Source: Thermoplasmatota archaeon (GTDB lineage: Archaea; Thermoplasmatota; E2; DHVEG-1). Taken from it: 64,000 bases of DNA. Below, in pieces: positions 27,474-36,874 of this stretch. The position numbers were made by a program, and so were the translations under genes. The notes below the pieces were generated by a model. It searched no databases. It saw only the letters and a program-made list of their open reading frames with translations, and was not told the DNA's origin. The DNA lies in the NCBI GenBank assembly GCA_025457885.1, contig JALOTN010000002.1, positions 1 through 64,000 on the forward strand. The letters are read 5' to 3'. Positions within the stretch are counted from its first letter, which is position 1; each line of letters begins with the position of its first letter.

Positions 27474-29366
27474 TTACTGTGTTTTTTGTTTCACCAACTC
27501 ATCATAGGAGTAGAAGATGAGGTTTCCCTCTGCATTGAGGTCTGCTTCTCGGTTGAACACCCATTGTTTGGTTGTTTTTATCACCGGTTGCGCATAGATT
27601 CTGACTTCTCTTCGATCAGGGTTTATCGTATGATCGTTACTACGATAGACAGACCAATTCACTTTGATTGGGTCGATTGGTGAAAAAGCTCCGATGATGT
27701 TTTCGAATTGTTCGGTGAGGTTCGCATCATAGGTATAATTGGTGACCCTGAATTCACTTCGTATTAGTGTTTCCCCGGTCCCTGCCTCATAGAACGGTTC
27801 TTCGATAAGGTTGGAGTTATACTGGAAATATCCGACGAACATCATTCCCCAGTCGTCCTGATCGTATGGTGGGCCGTTCGTCCCATGAGATAAGTCAAAT
27901 AACTTTGGGTTGTTTGCATACAGATAGTTCAACACGCTATGATATTGACCCCATGTTGATTTATAGCCTTTATTGGGTAAAATAAAAACCCCGTAGCTGG
28001 TGTTGTCAATTCCAGCAAAATTACAGTTATCGGCATCGATACTGCAGCTATGTGCCATCTCATGTAAGATGAGCTGTCCGAGTCCGACGATTCTGCCTCG
28101 TTTTGTGGGGACTTTTCCGGACAGAACATAATCAAATACCAACTTTATAGGATGAAAACCCGTGGGTGTGGATAATACCGTTGTATCATAAATATTGTTC
28201 TTCGAAGGATGCTGGAATCCGCCCCCATGGGAGAGCACTAGATAACGGAAGATCCCTTTCCGCTCCTCAGGGAAATAATTGTTATAGAATTGCAATACCA
28301 TCCCGGAGTCTTGGGATAATTTTTCGATATGAGGGAGTTCTTGTCCGCCACCGTTTGGAGGGCTGTTTGGCCATCCATCATCCATTAACAGTTTAATGTT
28401 ATTCTCTGCGAATCGTTCGATAAGACCTTGCTTTGTTTCTTCATAGAAATAATGGGGTGGGTCGTTAAAACCACCGCTGCCCATGTAATCGACTTCATAA
28501 TAGATGTTTTGAATGAAGGGATTAGCAAACCATTTTTCCATTTTATATTCTTCAAGGTTATCAATACCGTCAAGTTCAGGGTCGAGGTTGTTATGATCGT
28601 CCCATGTAAAAGGATCATATCCCCATTTCCATTCCCAGGTGGTTGGGATCCCATCACTATCAGGATCAAGCTTGGAATCGTCCACGGTTGGGTCTGTCCC
28701 GAGGATGTTTACCTCGGTCCAATAGGGGATGAAATCACTGTCGTAGTCGATTTGATAGACGTTAAACCAAATCTCAAATGTCTCCCCTAGATAATACCCA
28801 TAACCATCATAATCCATGTAGGAATCCTGCCCTGACCAGCGTCCTGTTTTAAAATCATAGATAACGGAGACTGTGTCTGCCTCGACATATTGTGATTTCC
28901 TGCCAAGCAACCCAGCGCTTTTTTTCTCCATGATGGTTAAACTGATGGTCGAGGTTTCTTGTTCCTCTGGGACATCCTTCATGATTTTGTTTTCCTCAAA
29001 CATGGTGTCCCAGGTCGTGAAAAACACCTCAGTGGTCCTCCCATGTTGGGTGACATCCTTACTGATGTATTCTAATCCATCCATGTTACTGACAAAATAA
29101 AATTTAGGTTTGTTTTCCCAGGAGTTCCCCAGTTTAAGGAGTTTGTCAATAAGCCCGCGATGTCGCATCCGTAAAATCTCAAGAACCACCCCTTGATTTT
29201 CCAAAGGGCTAATCTGGTCATCAAGCGTGAAGATCAATTGCTGAACAGGGGTTTCTTTTTCTGTTAAGTAGTACTCGAAATAGACATAAGTTCCAGAAAC
29301 AAGTAAACAAGCAACAACAAGTAGCGAGACCCCTATCATAATTCTCTGTTTTCGTTTAATGTACAT
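27474..29366 (-). CDS. Secreted HExxH zinc metalloprotease with calcium-binding repeats
   Basis: A 630-residue protein with an N-terminal membrane anchor/signal, two thrombospondin-3-like acidic repeats (LDPDSDGIPTTWEW and LDPELDGIDNLEEY, about residues 235-280), then a catalytic region with ILHEMAHSCSID (HEMAH near residue 455). GGAGG lies 9 bases before the ATG, and a TATA-like TTTATATAA about 60 bases upstream. It probably digests external protein with zinc, stabilised by calcium. I do not place it in a named peptidase family. Confidence 0.78.
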   Translation of the reverse strand: MYIKRKQRIMIGVSLLVVACLLVSGTYVYFEYYLTEKETPVQQLIFTLDDQISPLENQGVVLEILRMRHRGLIDKLLKLGNSWENKPKFYFVSNMDGLEYISKDVTQHGRTTEVFFTTWDTMFEENKIMKDVPEEQETSTISLTIMEKKSAGLLGRKSQYVEADTVSVIYDFKTGRWSGQDSYMDYDGYGYYLGETFEIWFNVYQIDYDSDFIPYWTEVNILGTDPTVDDSKLDPDSDGIPTTWEWKWGYDPFTWDDHNNLDPELDGIDNLEEYKMEKWFANPFIQNIYYEVDYMGSGGFNDPPHYFYEETKQGLIERFAENNIKLLMDDGWPNSPPNGGGQELPHIEKLSQDSGMVLQFYNNYFPEERKGIFRYLVLSHGGGFQHPSKNNIYDTTVLSTPTGFHPIKLVFDYVLSGKVPTKRGRIVGLGQLILHEMAHSCSIDADNCNFAGIDNTSYGVFILPNKGYKSTWGQYHSVLNYLYANNPKLFDLSHGTNGPPYDQDDWGMMFVGYFQYNSNLIEEPFYEAGTGETLIRSEFRVTNYTYDANLTEQFENIIGAFSPIDPIKVNWSVYRSNDHTINPDRREVRIYAQPVIKTTKQWVFNREADLNAEGNLIFYSYDELVKQKTQ

Positions 29367-29499
29367 GATGGTTTGCCTCCGGTAAGGAGAAATATCGTAT
29401 TGGTATTAATAATATAGGTTACAATTTATATAAACTTATTGGTATTGAAAAGAGGGAAGACTCATCCTATTAGATAGGCTCGTTTTCCGAGGTGGTTTT

Positions 29500-30408
29500 T
29501 TACTTGATAGAATAAAATGAGGTTAGTAACTCAACGAGTATTCGATTCAAGGAAACATCGATGTTTTTCCCTAGCCCTTTTCTCATCAATGCTCCATTAA
29601 TAGAGTCAATCTCTGTTCTTTTTCCCTGTTGGATGCTTTGGAGCATCGAGGAGGAGTTCAAAGCGGTCTCCTGAATGACTTCTTTTGTTCGTGAAATCAT
29701 CTCCTTAGGGGAGACCTGGATACCTTCGTGAGATGCGATGATACTTGATTCAGTACATATCGCTTCAACAATCTTCTCCAACACCGGGTTTTCTAGGAGA
29801 TATCCATTCTGACAACCAAAAAAAGCGGTGAGAGGATTGATACTTGAATTAATGATGGCCTTTCTCCAGATTTCTCCTGTGATATCGGTACTCATCTGAG
29901 TGTGGAGTCCTGCCTGGTTAAAGACACAGATGAGGTTCTGTAGTCTTTCAGAGGGCGCTCCATCAAGTTCCCCTAGTAGCGTTGTGCCTATCCCTGTGTG
30001 AGTGACCACCCCTGGTTCTTCGAATAATACCCCCTGGGTCGTCACCCCTGCGATGAGGTGTTTTTGCCCAATGACTTCTTTGATTTTCTCGATATTGTCA
30101 AGTCCATTTTGAAGTGAGACTACCATCGTATGATCCCTAACCATATGGCGAAGGTGATGGCATGCTGCTTCAGTATCATAGGATTTCACGGTAAGAAGAA
30201 CAACCTCAGGGGTGATGGAGAGATCCTGTGGATTTTCGATTGCTGATATTTGTATGAGCTTCTGTGTTTTTCCCTTGATACGCAAGCCTTTTTGCTGGAT
30301 ACGTTGGATGTGACAATGTCGTCCAACAAGGACGACGGTATTGTTTTTCGCCAGCAACCCACCAAACAGGGAGCCAATCGCTCCTGCTCCGAACACAACG
30401 ATATTCAT
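29500..30408 (-). CDS. panE: 2-dehydropantoate 2-reductase (ketopantoate reductase)
   Basis: About 302 residues: MNIVVFGAGAIGSLFGGLL Rossmann start, LLTVKSYDTEAA, VSLQNGLDN and the C-terminal KAIINSSINPLTAFF. It makes pantoate with NAD(P)H for coenzyme A synthesis. ATG 30408 overlaps the TGA of the upstream ThiI-like gene (ATGA), so the two are translationally coupled. A longer in-frame start lies eight codons upstream but is unlikely. Confidence 0.92.
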   Translation of the reverse strand: MNIVVFGAGAIGSLFGGLLAKNNTVVLVGRHCHIQRIQQKGLRIKGKTQKLIQISAIENPQDLSITPEVVLLTVKSYDTEAACHHLRHMVRDHTMVVSLQNGLDNIEKIKEVIGQKHLIAGVTTQGVLFEEPGVVTHTGIGTTLLGELDGAPSERLQNLICVFNQAGLHTQMSTDITGEIWRKAIINSSINPLTAFFGCQNGYLLENPVLEKIVEAICTESSIIASHEGIQVSPKEMISRTKEVIQETALNSSSMLQSIQQGKRTEIDSINGALMRKGLGKNIDVSLNRILVELLTSFYSIK

Positions 30409-31316
30409 AGGGGTATTCCTCTCTGCTTGCATTGTTGCTCGATTTCTTTTTTCGTCAGAGAAATCAACGGAGACAGGATGGGAACCATACTATGTTTTTT
30501 CAGAATCACTAGCTCAGAGATATTTTCAGAGAGGTCCTCAAACGCATGGTCTGTGGCGATCGCATCACATTTTTTTTCAGAGGCAATCTCTGACACCCGT
30601 TGGGGGATCATGGTTGGTGTGGTATCAAGAGGAACAATCTCTGAGTCAGCGTACCATGTTGAAAGAAACAACTGGATTGTCTCTTCAGTAGATTGATGTT
30701 GTGTGGCGAGTACAACGTTACATCCTCGGCGCATCAAATACCATGCGGCAAGGAGTGATGTGGGATTTTTTATCAGAACAAGAATCGTCCCTTGGGTCCC
30801 CAGAGGGAGTCCCCCAGCTCCTTTTTGCTTCTCTGTGAAAAGAAATGCTTTGTGGTCTCGTATCTCGATAAAGAGTTCGAAGTCTGGTTTGTTCAGATCC
30901 ACCCTTGCATGGGTTGCTTGAACGATTTCATTGCCTATGTATATAGCGACCTCTTGGCTGGTAAACGAATGGGTTCCCACTCGTGTCACCCGGATGGCAA
31001 AACTTTTTCCCTGATGTAAGGTGTGCTGTGTCAGCTGTCGAGCCACCCGTGATATCTCCTGAAGGTGTGCGGTGGTCTGAGTCGCTGGGCTGAAGGAGAC
31101 AATCCCAAATATCCGTGGTACGATAGTCATGCTTTTCGGCACTTCTGGTGTCATCAGATAGATCCTGCCGCGTTCGGTTCGTACCTCAACAGGGACGTTT
31201 TCTTTTTTAAACGCGTTTTTTAAGTTCCGCACCAATGTTGTCTCAAAGTATTTCCGGACATAGGGACTTTTTAGCGATAGCTCCCCGTATCGAAGGATGA
31301 CTACCTGGTCATTCAT
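30405..31316 (-). CDS. ThiI-like THUMP protein with degenerate PP-loop
   Basis: About 303 residues. The N-terminal ferredoxin-like and THUMP domains (VILRYGELSLKSPYVRKYFE; PDFELFIEIRDHKAFLF) match tRNA 4-thiouridine synthetase ThiI, and the junction PLGTQGTILVLI is conserved. The expected PP-loop SGGIDS is replaced by KNPTSL, so ATP pyrophosphatase activity is unlikely. The C-terminal part is short. It may bind tRNA without thiolating it. Coupled to panE by an ATGA overlap. Confidence 0.8.
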   Translation of the reverse strand: MNDQVVILRYGELSLKSPYVRKYFETTLVRNLKNAFKKENVPVEVRTERGRIYLMTPEVPKSMTIVPRIFGIVSFSPATQTTAHLQEISRVARQLTQHTLHQGKSFAIRVTRVGTHSFTSQEVAIYIGNEIVQATHARVDLNKPDFELFIEIRDHKAFLFTEKQKGAGGLPLGTQGTILVLIKNPTSLLAAWYLMRRGCNVVLATQHQSTEETIQLFLSTWYADSEIVPLDTTPTMIPQRVSEIASEKKCDAIATDHAFEDLSENISELVILKKHSMVPILSPLISLTKKEIEQQCKQRGIPL

Positions 31317-31354
31317 CACTTTTCAGCATCGAACCATGCTACATTAATCTTTCA

Positions 31355-32536
31355 GTGACGAAACATTTTAGAAATGTTGGTACGATATCCGGTCAGATGA
31401 TTCCTTTTATCGTGGGACGCAGAAATCTCATCAAGGGTTTCTACTCGCCACCTCTGAGAAAAACCATTCTTTCGAAACTTCGGATAGGTCGGTCTTTTTA
31501 TCTGCTGTTGGTGTTCATACCCATCAGTATATTTTTGTATATGTTCACCAAGGAAGACTCTGTGATTTTCATCACATCGGTCCTTGGAATCGTCCCTCTC
31601 GCACGGATTATGGGGTACACCACGAAAGAAATCTCCTTGCAGACCAACCCGACCGTGAGTGGTTTATTCTCGGCAACCTTCGGTAACGCAATTGAGTTGA
31701 TCATCGCGGTCCTTGCGTTAAACGCTGGTTTGATACAGGTCGTCCAAGCTTCCATCATCGGCAGCATCATCGGCAATATCCTCCTCCTGGTGGGGCTTAG
31801 TATTTTTGCTGGTGGTCTTCGGTTTAAAAATCAACGGTTCAACAACCAAACCATCGCGGTTTCTTCTACCATGCTTATCATCGTCGTCGCTGGCCTGGCT
31901 ATCCCTAGTGTCTATGACATCTTGATTCCGCACAGTCCGCAGATATCGGTTCTTAGCAGTGCGGTCGCGGTGGTCATGGCGTTTATCTATCTTGCTGGAT
32001 TGGTTTTTTCTCTTCGAACCCATAAGGATTTGTTTGATGCGAGTGATGAGATAAAAGCAACTCAGGAACGACCGACGATGAGTCGCCGTCTTGCAGCATT
32101 GATTCTCCTATTCACCATTGTCGTGGTCACCTTTGAATCTCAGATTCTTGTCGGGACCATTGAACATGCTGCTGAAGCTATTGGTTTATCGCAGATGTTT
32201 ATCGGACTGGTGGTGATAGCAATCATCACCAATATCGCAGAGATATCGACCGCTATCCATTTCTCCTTGAGGAATAAACTGGATGTCTCTATTGAGATTG
32301 GCTTAAGCAGCGCGATACAGATAGCGTTGTTCGTCATCCCTATCCTGATGCTGTTCAGTCAGGTGTTCAACTACGGTTTTACGCTGGTCTTCACCCCTTT
32401 TGAGATCCTCGCGGTGATCCTCGCGGTGTTAATCGTGAACTATCTCTCCGGGGACGGACGATGCAACTGGTTAGAAGGAGCACAGCTGATCGCTGTTTAT
32501 GCCATCATCGCTATTGCGTTCTTCTTCGTCCTATAA
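31355..32536 (+). CDS. CAX-family calcium/proton antiporter
   Basis: A 393-residue protein with about 11 membrane helices and both alpha-repeat signatures: TFGNAIELIIAVLAL in the first half and ITNIAEISTAIHFSL in the second. An acidic-poor linker around residue 225 (FDASDEIKATQERP) separates the halves. It exports calcium in exchange for protons. GTG start; an ATG 14 codons in is possible. Divergent from the ThiI-like gene. Confidence 0.9.
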   Translation: MTKHFRNVGTISGQMIPFIVGRRNLIKGFYSPPLRKTILSKLRIGRSFYLLLVFIPISIFLYMFTKEDSVIFITSVLGIVPLARIMGYTTKEISLQTNPTVSGLFSATFGNAIELIIAVLALNAGLIQVVQASIIGSIIGNILLLVGLSIFAGGLRFKNQRFNNQTIAVSSTMLIIVVAGLAIPSVYDILIPHSPQISVLSSAVAVVMAFIYLAGLVFSLRTHKDLFDASDEIKATQERPTMSRRLAALILLFTIVVVTFESQILVGTIEHAAEAIGLSQMFIGLVVIAIITNIAEISTAIHFSLRNKLDVSIEIGLSSAIQIALFVIPILMLFSQVFNYGFTLVFTPFEILAVILAVLIVNYLSGDGRCNWLEGAQLIAVYAIIAIAFFFVL

Positions 32537-32545
32537 AAAAATAGG

Positions 32546-33337
32546 TTACCATTCTTCTTGGAATGTCTGTTCAACGGTTTGGAGCACCATGGCTGAAGAA
32601 AACGAAATATTCAGTGGTGTAAGAGAGATTTTTCCTTCACTTAATGCTTTTAAATCAGTTCTCTCCCCCATGTTTTTGAATTGGATTGGTGGGGTGCGAT
32701 GTACGAATCTTCTCCCTTTTTTATGAAACAACCTGCCGTATCGCGTGGTAAACAAAGTGGTGATCACCAGAGGTGTATCAACCGTTGCCTCAAAGGGGAT
32801 GTTCAATGAAAAACAATCGACATCATAGAAGGATTTCCGCAGGAGGATTTCTGTGACTTTTGCAGATATTTTCGCTGCGTTTTCAAAATAATGATTGTTC
32901 CGTGTCGTGTAAAAATCTGTTTTTCTCTCACGATATTCTATGGGGATGGAAAGAGAAATCGCAAGGGATCGTACTCCATCGATGGTTCCTTCGATTGCTG
33001 CACCAATGGTCCCAGAGCTTAACGTCCGGGCTGTGCCAATGTTCAACCCAATGTTGATCCCTGAGATGACCATCTGGGGTCGGACTGGGATAAGATCATA
33101 TAACCCGATTTGTACACAATCCGCTGGTGTCCCGTTGAGCAGATGCATCTCAATACCATCATAGATGACCTTCTTTACCTTGAGCTCCTTTTTTGTCGTA
33201 ATCGCTTTCCCAATCCAGCTACGCCCCCGGTCTGGGACGACCGCGGAGACTCTAGAATGCTTTGATAGCTCACGGACCAAGGTGACGAAACCAACGGATT
33301 TGTAGCCATCATCATTTGTTACGAGGAGGTCGGTCAT
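32546..33337 (-). CDS. surE: 5'/3'-nucleotidase SurE
   Basis: About 263 residues. LLVTNDDGYKSVGF holds the metal-binding N-D-D; VVPDRGRSWIG, NGTPADCVQIGL and VISGINIGLNIG are the other SurE signatures. It is a metal-dependent nucleoside monophosphate phosphatase. ATG 33337 is preferred to the TTG two codons upstream. Confidence 0.93.
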   Translation of the reverse strand: MTDLLVTNDDGYKSVGFVTLVRELSKHSRVSAVVPDRGRSWIGKAITTKKELKVKKVIYDGIEMHLLNGTPADCVQIGLYDLIPVRPQMVISGINIGLNIGTARTLSSGTIGAAIEGTIDGVRSLAISLSIPIEYRERKTDFYTTRNNHYFENAAKISAKVTEILLRKSFYDVDCFSLNIPFEATVDTPLVITTLFTTRYGRLFHKKGRRFVHRTPPIQFKNMGERTDLKALSEGKISLTPLNISFSSAMVLQTVEQTFQEEW

Positions 33338-33399
33338 CGGCAACCGAAAAAAGCAGCTGCTTAATGAACCTTTCCGGGACGACTGTTTCTAGTTGTATA

Positions 33400-33407
33400 T
33401 TTATATA
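33400..33407 (+). promoter_or_regulatory. TATA box for the YgiQ-type gene
   Basis: TTTATATA is placed so that transcription would begin near 33430. This would favour ATG 33433 (MITKTEKN) over ATG 33418 as a leaderless start. Confidence 0.45.
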
Positions 33408-33417
33408 GACCGAGAGT

Positions 33418-35025
33418 ATGGTTGACCAAGCCATGATTACAAAAACAGAAAAAAACCTGGATGTCATCCTCATCAGCGGAGAGTATTATGATGATCACCC
33501 GCTCTCCCCGGTTGGTGTGATTGCAAAGGTCCTTGATGCGAAAGGATACCGGGTGGGCGTCATCGAAAAACCAGAGACGACCGAGCAGTTCACCAGGTTA
33601 GGAGCCCCTCGTCTGTGCTTTGGGGTCAGCTCAGGGTCCATCGACAGCATGGTCCATAATTATACGCCTTTGAAGCGGAAACGCATTGAGGATGAGCATA
33701 GTGATGTGACAAGAATACCGGACCGTGCTGTAATTTATTATTGTAATAAATTAAAGCAATCCTTCAAGAACAGTGTTATCGTCATCGGCGGCATTGAATC
33801 ATCCTTGCGACGGTTCGCTCATTACGATTACTGGGATAATAACATACGTCGCAGTATCTTGCTTGATTCTCGGGCGAACATCCTGGTCTATGGGAATGGG
33901 GAAAAACAGATTCTGGAGATCGCAGAACGACTCAAACAAAGCAAGGATCTTGATAGAATCCAGGGGACCTGTGTGCTGCGAAAGGAATTAGACGACACCA
34001 TCGAAGTCCTCCCTTCCTTTCAAGAAGTAACCAAGGATAAACAGAAGTTCTGCGAGATGCAACTACGATTCTCCAATGAGAAAAACCTTGCCCAGGAATA
34101 CGTCAACAGTTACGTGATCCAATATCAATACCCGAAGTATACGACAAAGGACCTTGATTGGATCTACTCCTTACACTACACCAGGAAGCTTCATCCTAAA
34201 TCCTTATTGAAGATGGGACGGTTCTCTGTCGTTCTTCACCGTGGATGCATCGGAGCATGCAATTTCTGTTCACTGTCTTTACACCAAGGCAGTCGCATCA
34301 TCTCACGGTCTGAGACAAACATCCTTGAAGAAATCAGACGCCTGACGACCTATCCAGGGTTCAAAGGATACATCGATGATCTGGTCGGACCCTCCTCGAA
34401 CATGTATGCCATGGTCTGCACCTCACCACAGATATCACCATCGTGCTCAAAGGAATGTCTGCAGTGCCCTATACTTGATAAAACCCATCAACGCCTTATT
34501 TCGTTGTTACGGAAGGCACGACAGATCCCTGGTGTCAAAAAAATCTTCATCCGTAGCGGCATCCGCTATGATCTTGCATTGGAAAGCAGGGAGTACATCA
34601 AGGAGATCTCTGATCATCATATCAGCGGTTGTCTGAAGATAGCACCAGAGCATTTCTCAAATAAAATCGTCCAGCTGATGGGGAAGGACAACAAACGTTT
34701 CGATGAGTTCCTCTCCTATTTTACGGCGATCAACCAACGAAACAAACAAGGACTGCGGTATTATTTTATGATTGGTCATCCGGGGGATACCCTTAGTGAA
34801 GTCATCTATCTGCATGACATCATCAAAAAAAGACATCTGGAGAACATCGAGCAGTTCCAGCTGTTCACCCCGACTCCGATGACGATGTCCACCTGCATGT
34901 ACTGGACCGGGTTGAACCCATTCACCGGTCAGAAAATCCCTGTAGTCTATGATTATCATACGAAGAAACGACTTAAACGGATCATGCTGAGTCTACCATA
35001 TCAGAAATCGACAGAGGACGACTGA
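33418..35025 (+). CDS. YgiQ-type radical SAM protein
   Basis: A 535-residue protein with an N-terminal B12-binding-like region (LISGEYYDDHPLSPVGVIAKVL) and a radical SAM core with RGCIGACNFCSLSLHQG (C-x3-C-x2-C for the 4Fe-4S cluster). Further cysteines in SCSKECLQCPI near residue 345 may bind a second cluster. Family function is unknown. The start may be ATG 33433. Confidence 0.9.
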   Translation: MVDQAMITKTEKNLDVILISGEYYDDHPLSPVGVIAKVLDAKGYRVGVIEKPETTEQFTRLGAPRLCFGVSSGSIDSMVHNYTPLKRKRIEDEHSDVTRIPDRAVIYYCNKLKQSFKNSVIVIGGIESSLRRFAHYDYWDNNIRRSILLDSRANILVYGNGEKQILEIAERLKQSKDLDRIQGTCVLRKELDDTIEVLPSFQEVTKDKQKFCEMQLRFSNEKNLAQEYVNSYVIQYQYPKYTTKDLDWIYSLHYTRKLHPKSLLKMGRFSVVLHRGCIGACNFCSLSLHQGSRIISRSETNILEEIRRLTTYPGFKGYIDDLVGPSSNMYAMVCTSPQISPSCSKECLQCPILDKTHQRLISLLRKARQIPGVKKIFIRSGIRYDLALESREYIKEISDHHISGCLKIAPEHFSNKIVQLMGKDNKRFDEFLSYFTAINQRNKQGLRYYFMIGHPGDTLSEVIYLHDIIKKRHLENIEQFQLFTPTPMTMSTCMYWTGLNPFTGQKIPVVYDYHTKKRLKRIMLSLPYQKSTEDD

Positions 35026-35124
35026 TTTTTTTAAAAAATATTTTTATCTTTCCTATTGTATGATATTGAACATCTGTTACCCGTTTTTTTATATAAAGAT
35101 ATGTTTTTAAAGAAGGAATTGTTA

Positions 35125-35146
35125 CAAAATTTCAGAGTGGAGGTAA
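35125..35146 (+). repeat. Duplicated leader sequence, copy 1
   Basis: A 22-base leader (CAAAATTTCAGAGTGGAGG plus TAA) with the GGAGGT ribosome binding site recurs 565 bases downstream with one change. It precedes the Lrp-type regulator. Confidence 0.7.
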
Positions 35147-35151
35147 GTTTA

Positions 35152-35679
35152 TTGGCTTTAATTTCAAATGAACAGCTTCAAGAAGATGAAATGAAAATAC
35201 TTTCAGAACTTCAGAATAATTCAAAAGAAAGTATTGATATAATTGCTAAACGCATTGGTTTCTCCAGACAAAAGGTATGGAGAATCATAAAACAATTAGA
35301 AGCAAAAAAAATGATTTGGGGATATACCGCTGTTATTGACGAACAAAAAATAGGACAGAAGTATTTTATATACATGGCAAAAAGAACTTCGAAAAAGGTC
35401 AATGAAGATATCATAGATGAAATCGTTTCAAGAAAATTTGAGAAAATAGTTAATGAATTGGGGATTATGATTGAAAGCAGTTATTTTATTCATGGTGAAT
35501 ACGACTGGGTAATAACATTTTATGCTAATGATATTAAGATGGCGAAAAAGTTAGCAGAGAAATTCTCTGAAATTCACCCTGGTTACATTGAAAAAGCAAC
35601 GATTATGCAAAGTTTGATGTTTATCAAAAAACAATTTATGTTAAATCCAGAAAAAACGAAGATTAAAGATGTATTATAA
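35152..35679 (+). CDS. Lrp/AsnC-type transcriptional regulator
   Basis: About 175 residues: N-terminal helix-turn-helix (EDEMKILSELQNNSKESID, then SRQKVWRIIKQLEAKKMI) and a C-terminal RAM-like effector domain (YFIHGEYDWVITFYA). TTG 35152 is chosen because GGAGGT lies 7 bases upstream; the longer frame is not protein-like. AT-rich compared with the flanking ygiQ gene. It probably controls itself and the next gene, which carries the same leader sequence. Confidence 0.78.
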   Translation: MALISNEQLQEDEMKILSELQNNSKESIDIIAKRIGFSRQKVWRIIKQLEAKKMIWGYTAVIDEQKIGQKYFIYMAKRTSKKVNEDIIDEIVSRKFEKIVNELGIMIESSYFIHGEYDWVITFYANDIKMAKKLAEKFSEIHPGYIEKATIMQSLMFIKKQFMLNPEKTKIKDVL

Positions 35680-35689
35680 GAAATAGTTT

Positions 35690-35711
35690 CAAAATCTCAG
35701 AGTGGAGGTAA
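35690..35711 (+). repeat. Duplicated leader sequence, copy 2
   Basis: Second copy of the 22-base leader (one mismatch), holding the ribosome binding site of the zinc-ribbon nuclease gene. Confidence 0.7.
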
Positions 35712-35723
35712 AGGTAGTGAGTT

Positions 35724-36572
35724 ATGGTACGATATTGTTCTGAATGCGGGAAGGCAGGAGGTTTTTTTGATTTCGATATAAAGAACAGATCTCTTCCGCT
35801 CAGCAAGGATAGGATTTTGTGTCTGAATTGTTATAATATTGTCTTTCCTAAGGAGAATGCTGAATATACAAAAATAATGGGATGGAAAAGTAGAATCCTC
35901 CGGTCATTTTATGAAGGTACAATAAAACAAATCTGCCATGAACAGGGTATCAGTACGATGGAGAAACGATGGACCACCGCAGTTAGTAGGAAAGGAACAA
36001 GATATCAACGTCAATATAACTATTATTTCACATATGAGGAATTAGTCGCTACCTTGATGAAATACGTTAATCTTCAAAAAATATTGGATTTCGCTAAAAT
36101 GAAAGGTGTCCCTGTCCATGATGTTGAACTTGAAATTGACCAATATTATTCAAAAAAGAATCATATAGAAAAACCTACCGTGACCCCTCAAATTAACAAT
36201 GGGGTGTTTAATCAAATATTGGAGAAGATCGATCAGTTCAAACCACTTCTCCCTTTCTACCCTAATGAACTATCTTATCAACTTGATCTTGGCAGATATC
36301 TCCTTCAATACTTCCCCTCAATAAAGTTGGAACAACAACGTAGCTCCGCACGACCAGACATTGTAATCAATGATATCGCCATTGAAATCAAAGGACCAAC
36401 ATACGAAGATGGATTACGATCTATAGCAGATAAATGTCTTCGGTATCCACTCTATTTCGAGAAAGGCCTTATCATCGTATTATTTGATGTGAAGGTGACA
36501 AGTCGATATATTGATGATTGGCGAAAGGGATTACAAAATAAATTCCCTCATGTTGTCATTAGATGCAAATAA
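35724..36572 (+). CDS. Zinc-ribbon protein with C-terminal PD-(D/E)XK nuclease-like domain
   Basis: A 282-residue protein. N-terminal zinc ribbon with Cys5, Cys8, Cys33 and Cys36; a helical middle segment (about 50-150); and a C-terminal restriction-endonuclease-like core with ARPDIVIND (Asp213) and IAIEIKG (Glu221, Lys223), followed by YPLYFEKGLIIVLFDV. I do not recognise a named family. It could be a DNA repair, mobile-element or defence nuclease. It shares its leader with the Lrp regulator and sits in an AT-rich block. Confidence 0.7.
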   Translation: MVRYCSECGKAGGFFDFDIKNRSLPLSKDRILCLNCYNIVFPKENAEYTKIMGWKSRILRSFYEGTIKQICHEQGISTMEKRWTTAVSRKGTRYQRQYNYYFTYEELVATLMKYVNLQKILDFAKMKGVPVHDVELEIDQYYSKKNHIEKPTVTPQINNGVFNQILEKIDQFKPLLPFYPNELSYQLDLGRYLLQYFPSIKLEQQRSSARPDIVINDIAIEIKGPTYEDGLRSIADKCLRYPLYFEKGLIIVLFDVKVTSRYIDDWRKGLQNKFPHVVIRCK

Positions 36573-36643
36573 GAACAAAACTGGTCAATTGTTCTCCCTT
36601 CGACAAATAGAGATGAAGTTGTTAATTGAAGATGGTCTCTGAT

Positions 36644-36874
36644 ATGAATGATAAAAACATTAACCACAGTCAAGATGAACGAATGAGATTACTTTTAGAC
36701 ATCGTACAAAGACTTTTTTATGATTCAGAAGAAAACAGCGTTAAAATCGCAGATATTATTAGAGAAACAGGAATTCATGGGATGGAAGAAAAAGAAACAG
36801 AGGAAACCTTAGAGCAATTAAGGAGATATGGACTGATCAATAGACTACCGAATGGAAAGTACACTTTGTGTTAG
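36644..36874 (+). CDS. Small winged-helix protein
   Basis: About 76 residues forming one winged-helix domain (LLLDIVQRLFYDSEENSVK, then EETLEQLRRYGLINR and LPNGKYTL as the wing). The shape resembles the C-terminal winged helix of MCM helicases, but no ATPase is nearby. ATG 36644 is chosen without a clear ribosome binding site; an in-frame TTG lies six codons upstream. Probably a DNA-binding partner of the preceding nuclease, from position only. Confidence 0.6.
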   Translation: MNDKNINHSQDERMRLLLDIVQRLFYDSEENSVKIADIIRETGIHGMEEKETEETLEQLRRYGLINRLPNGKYTLC

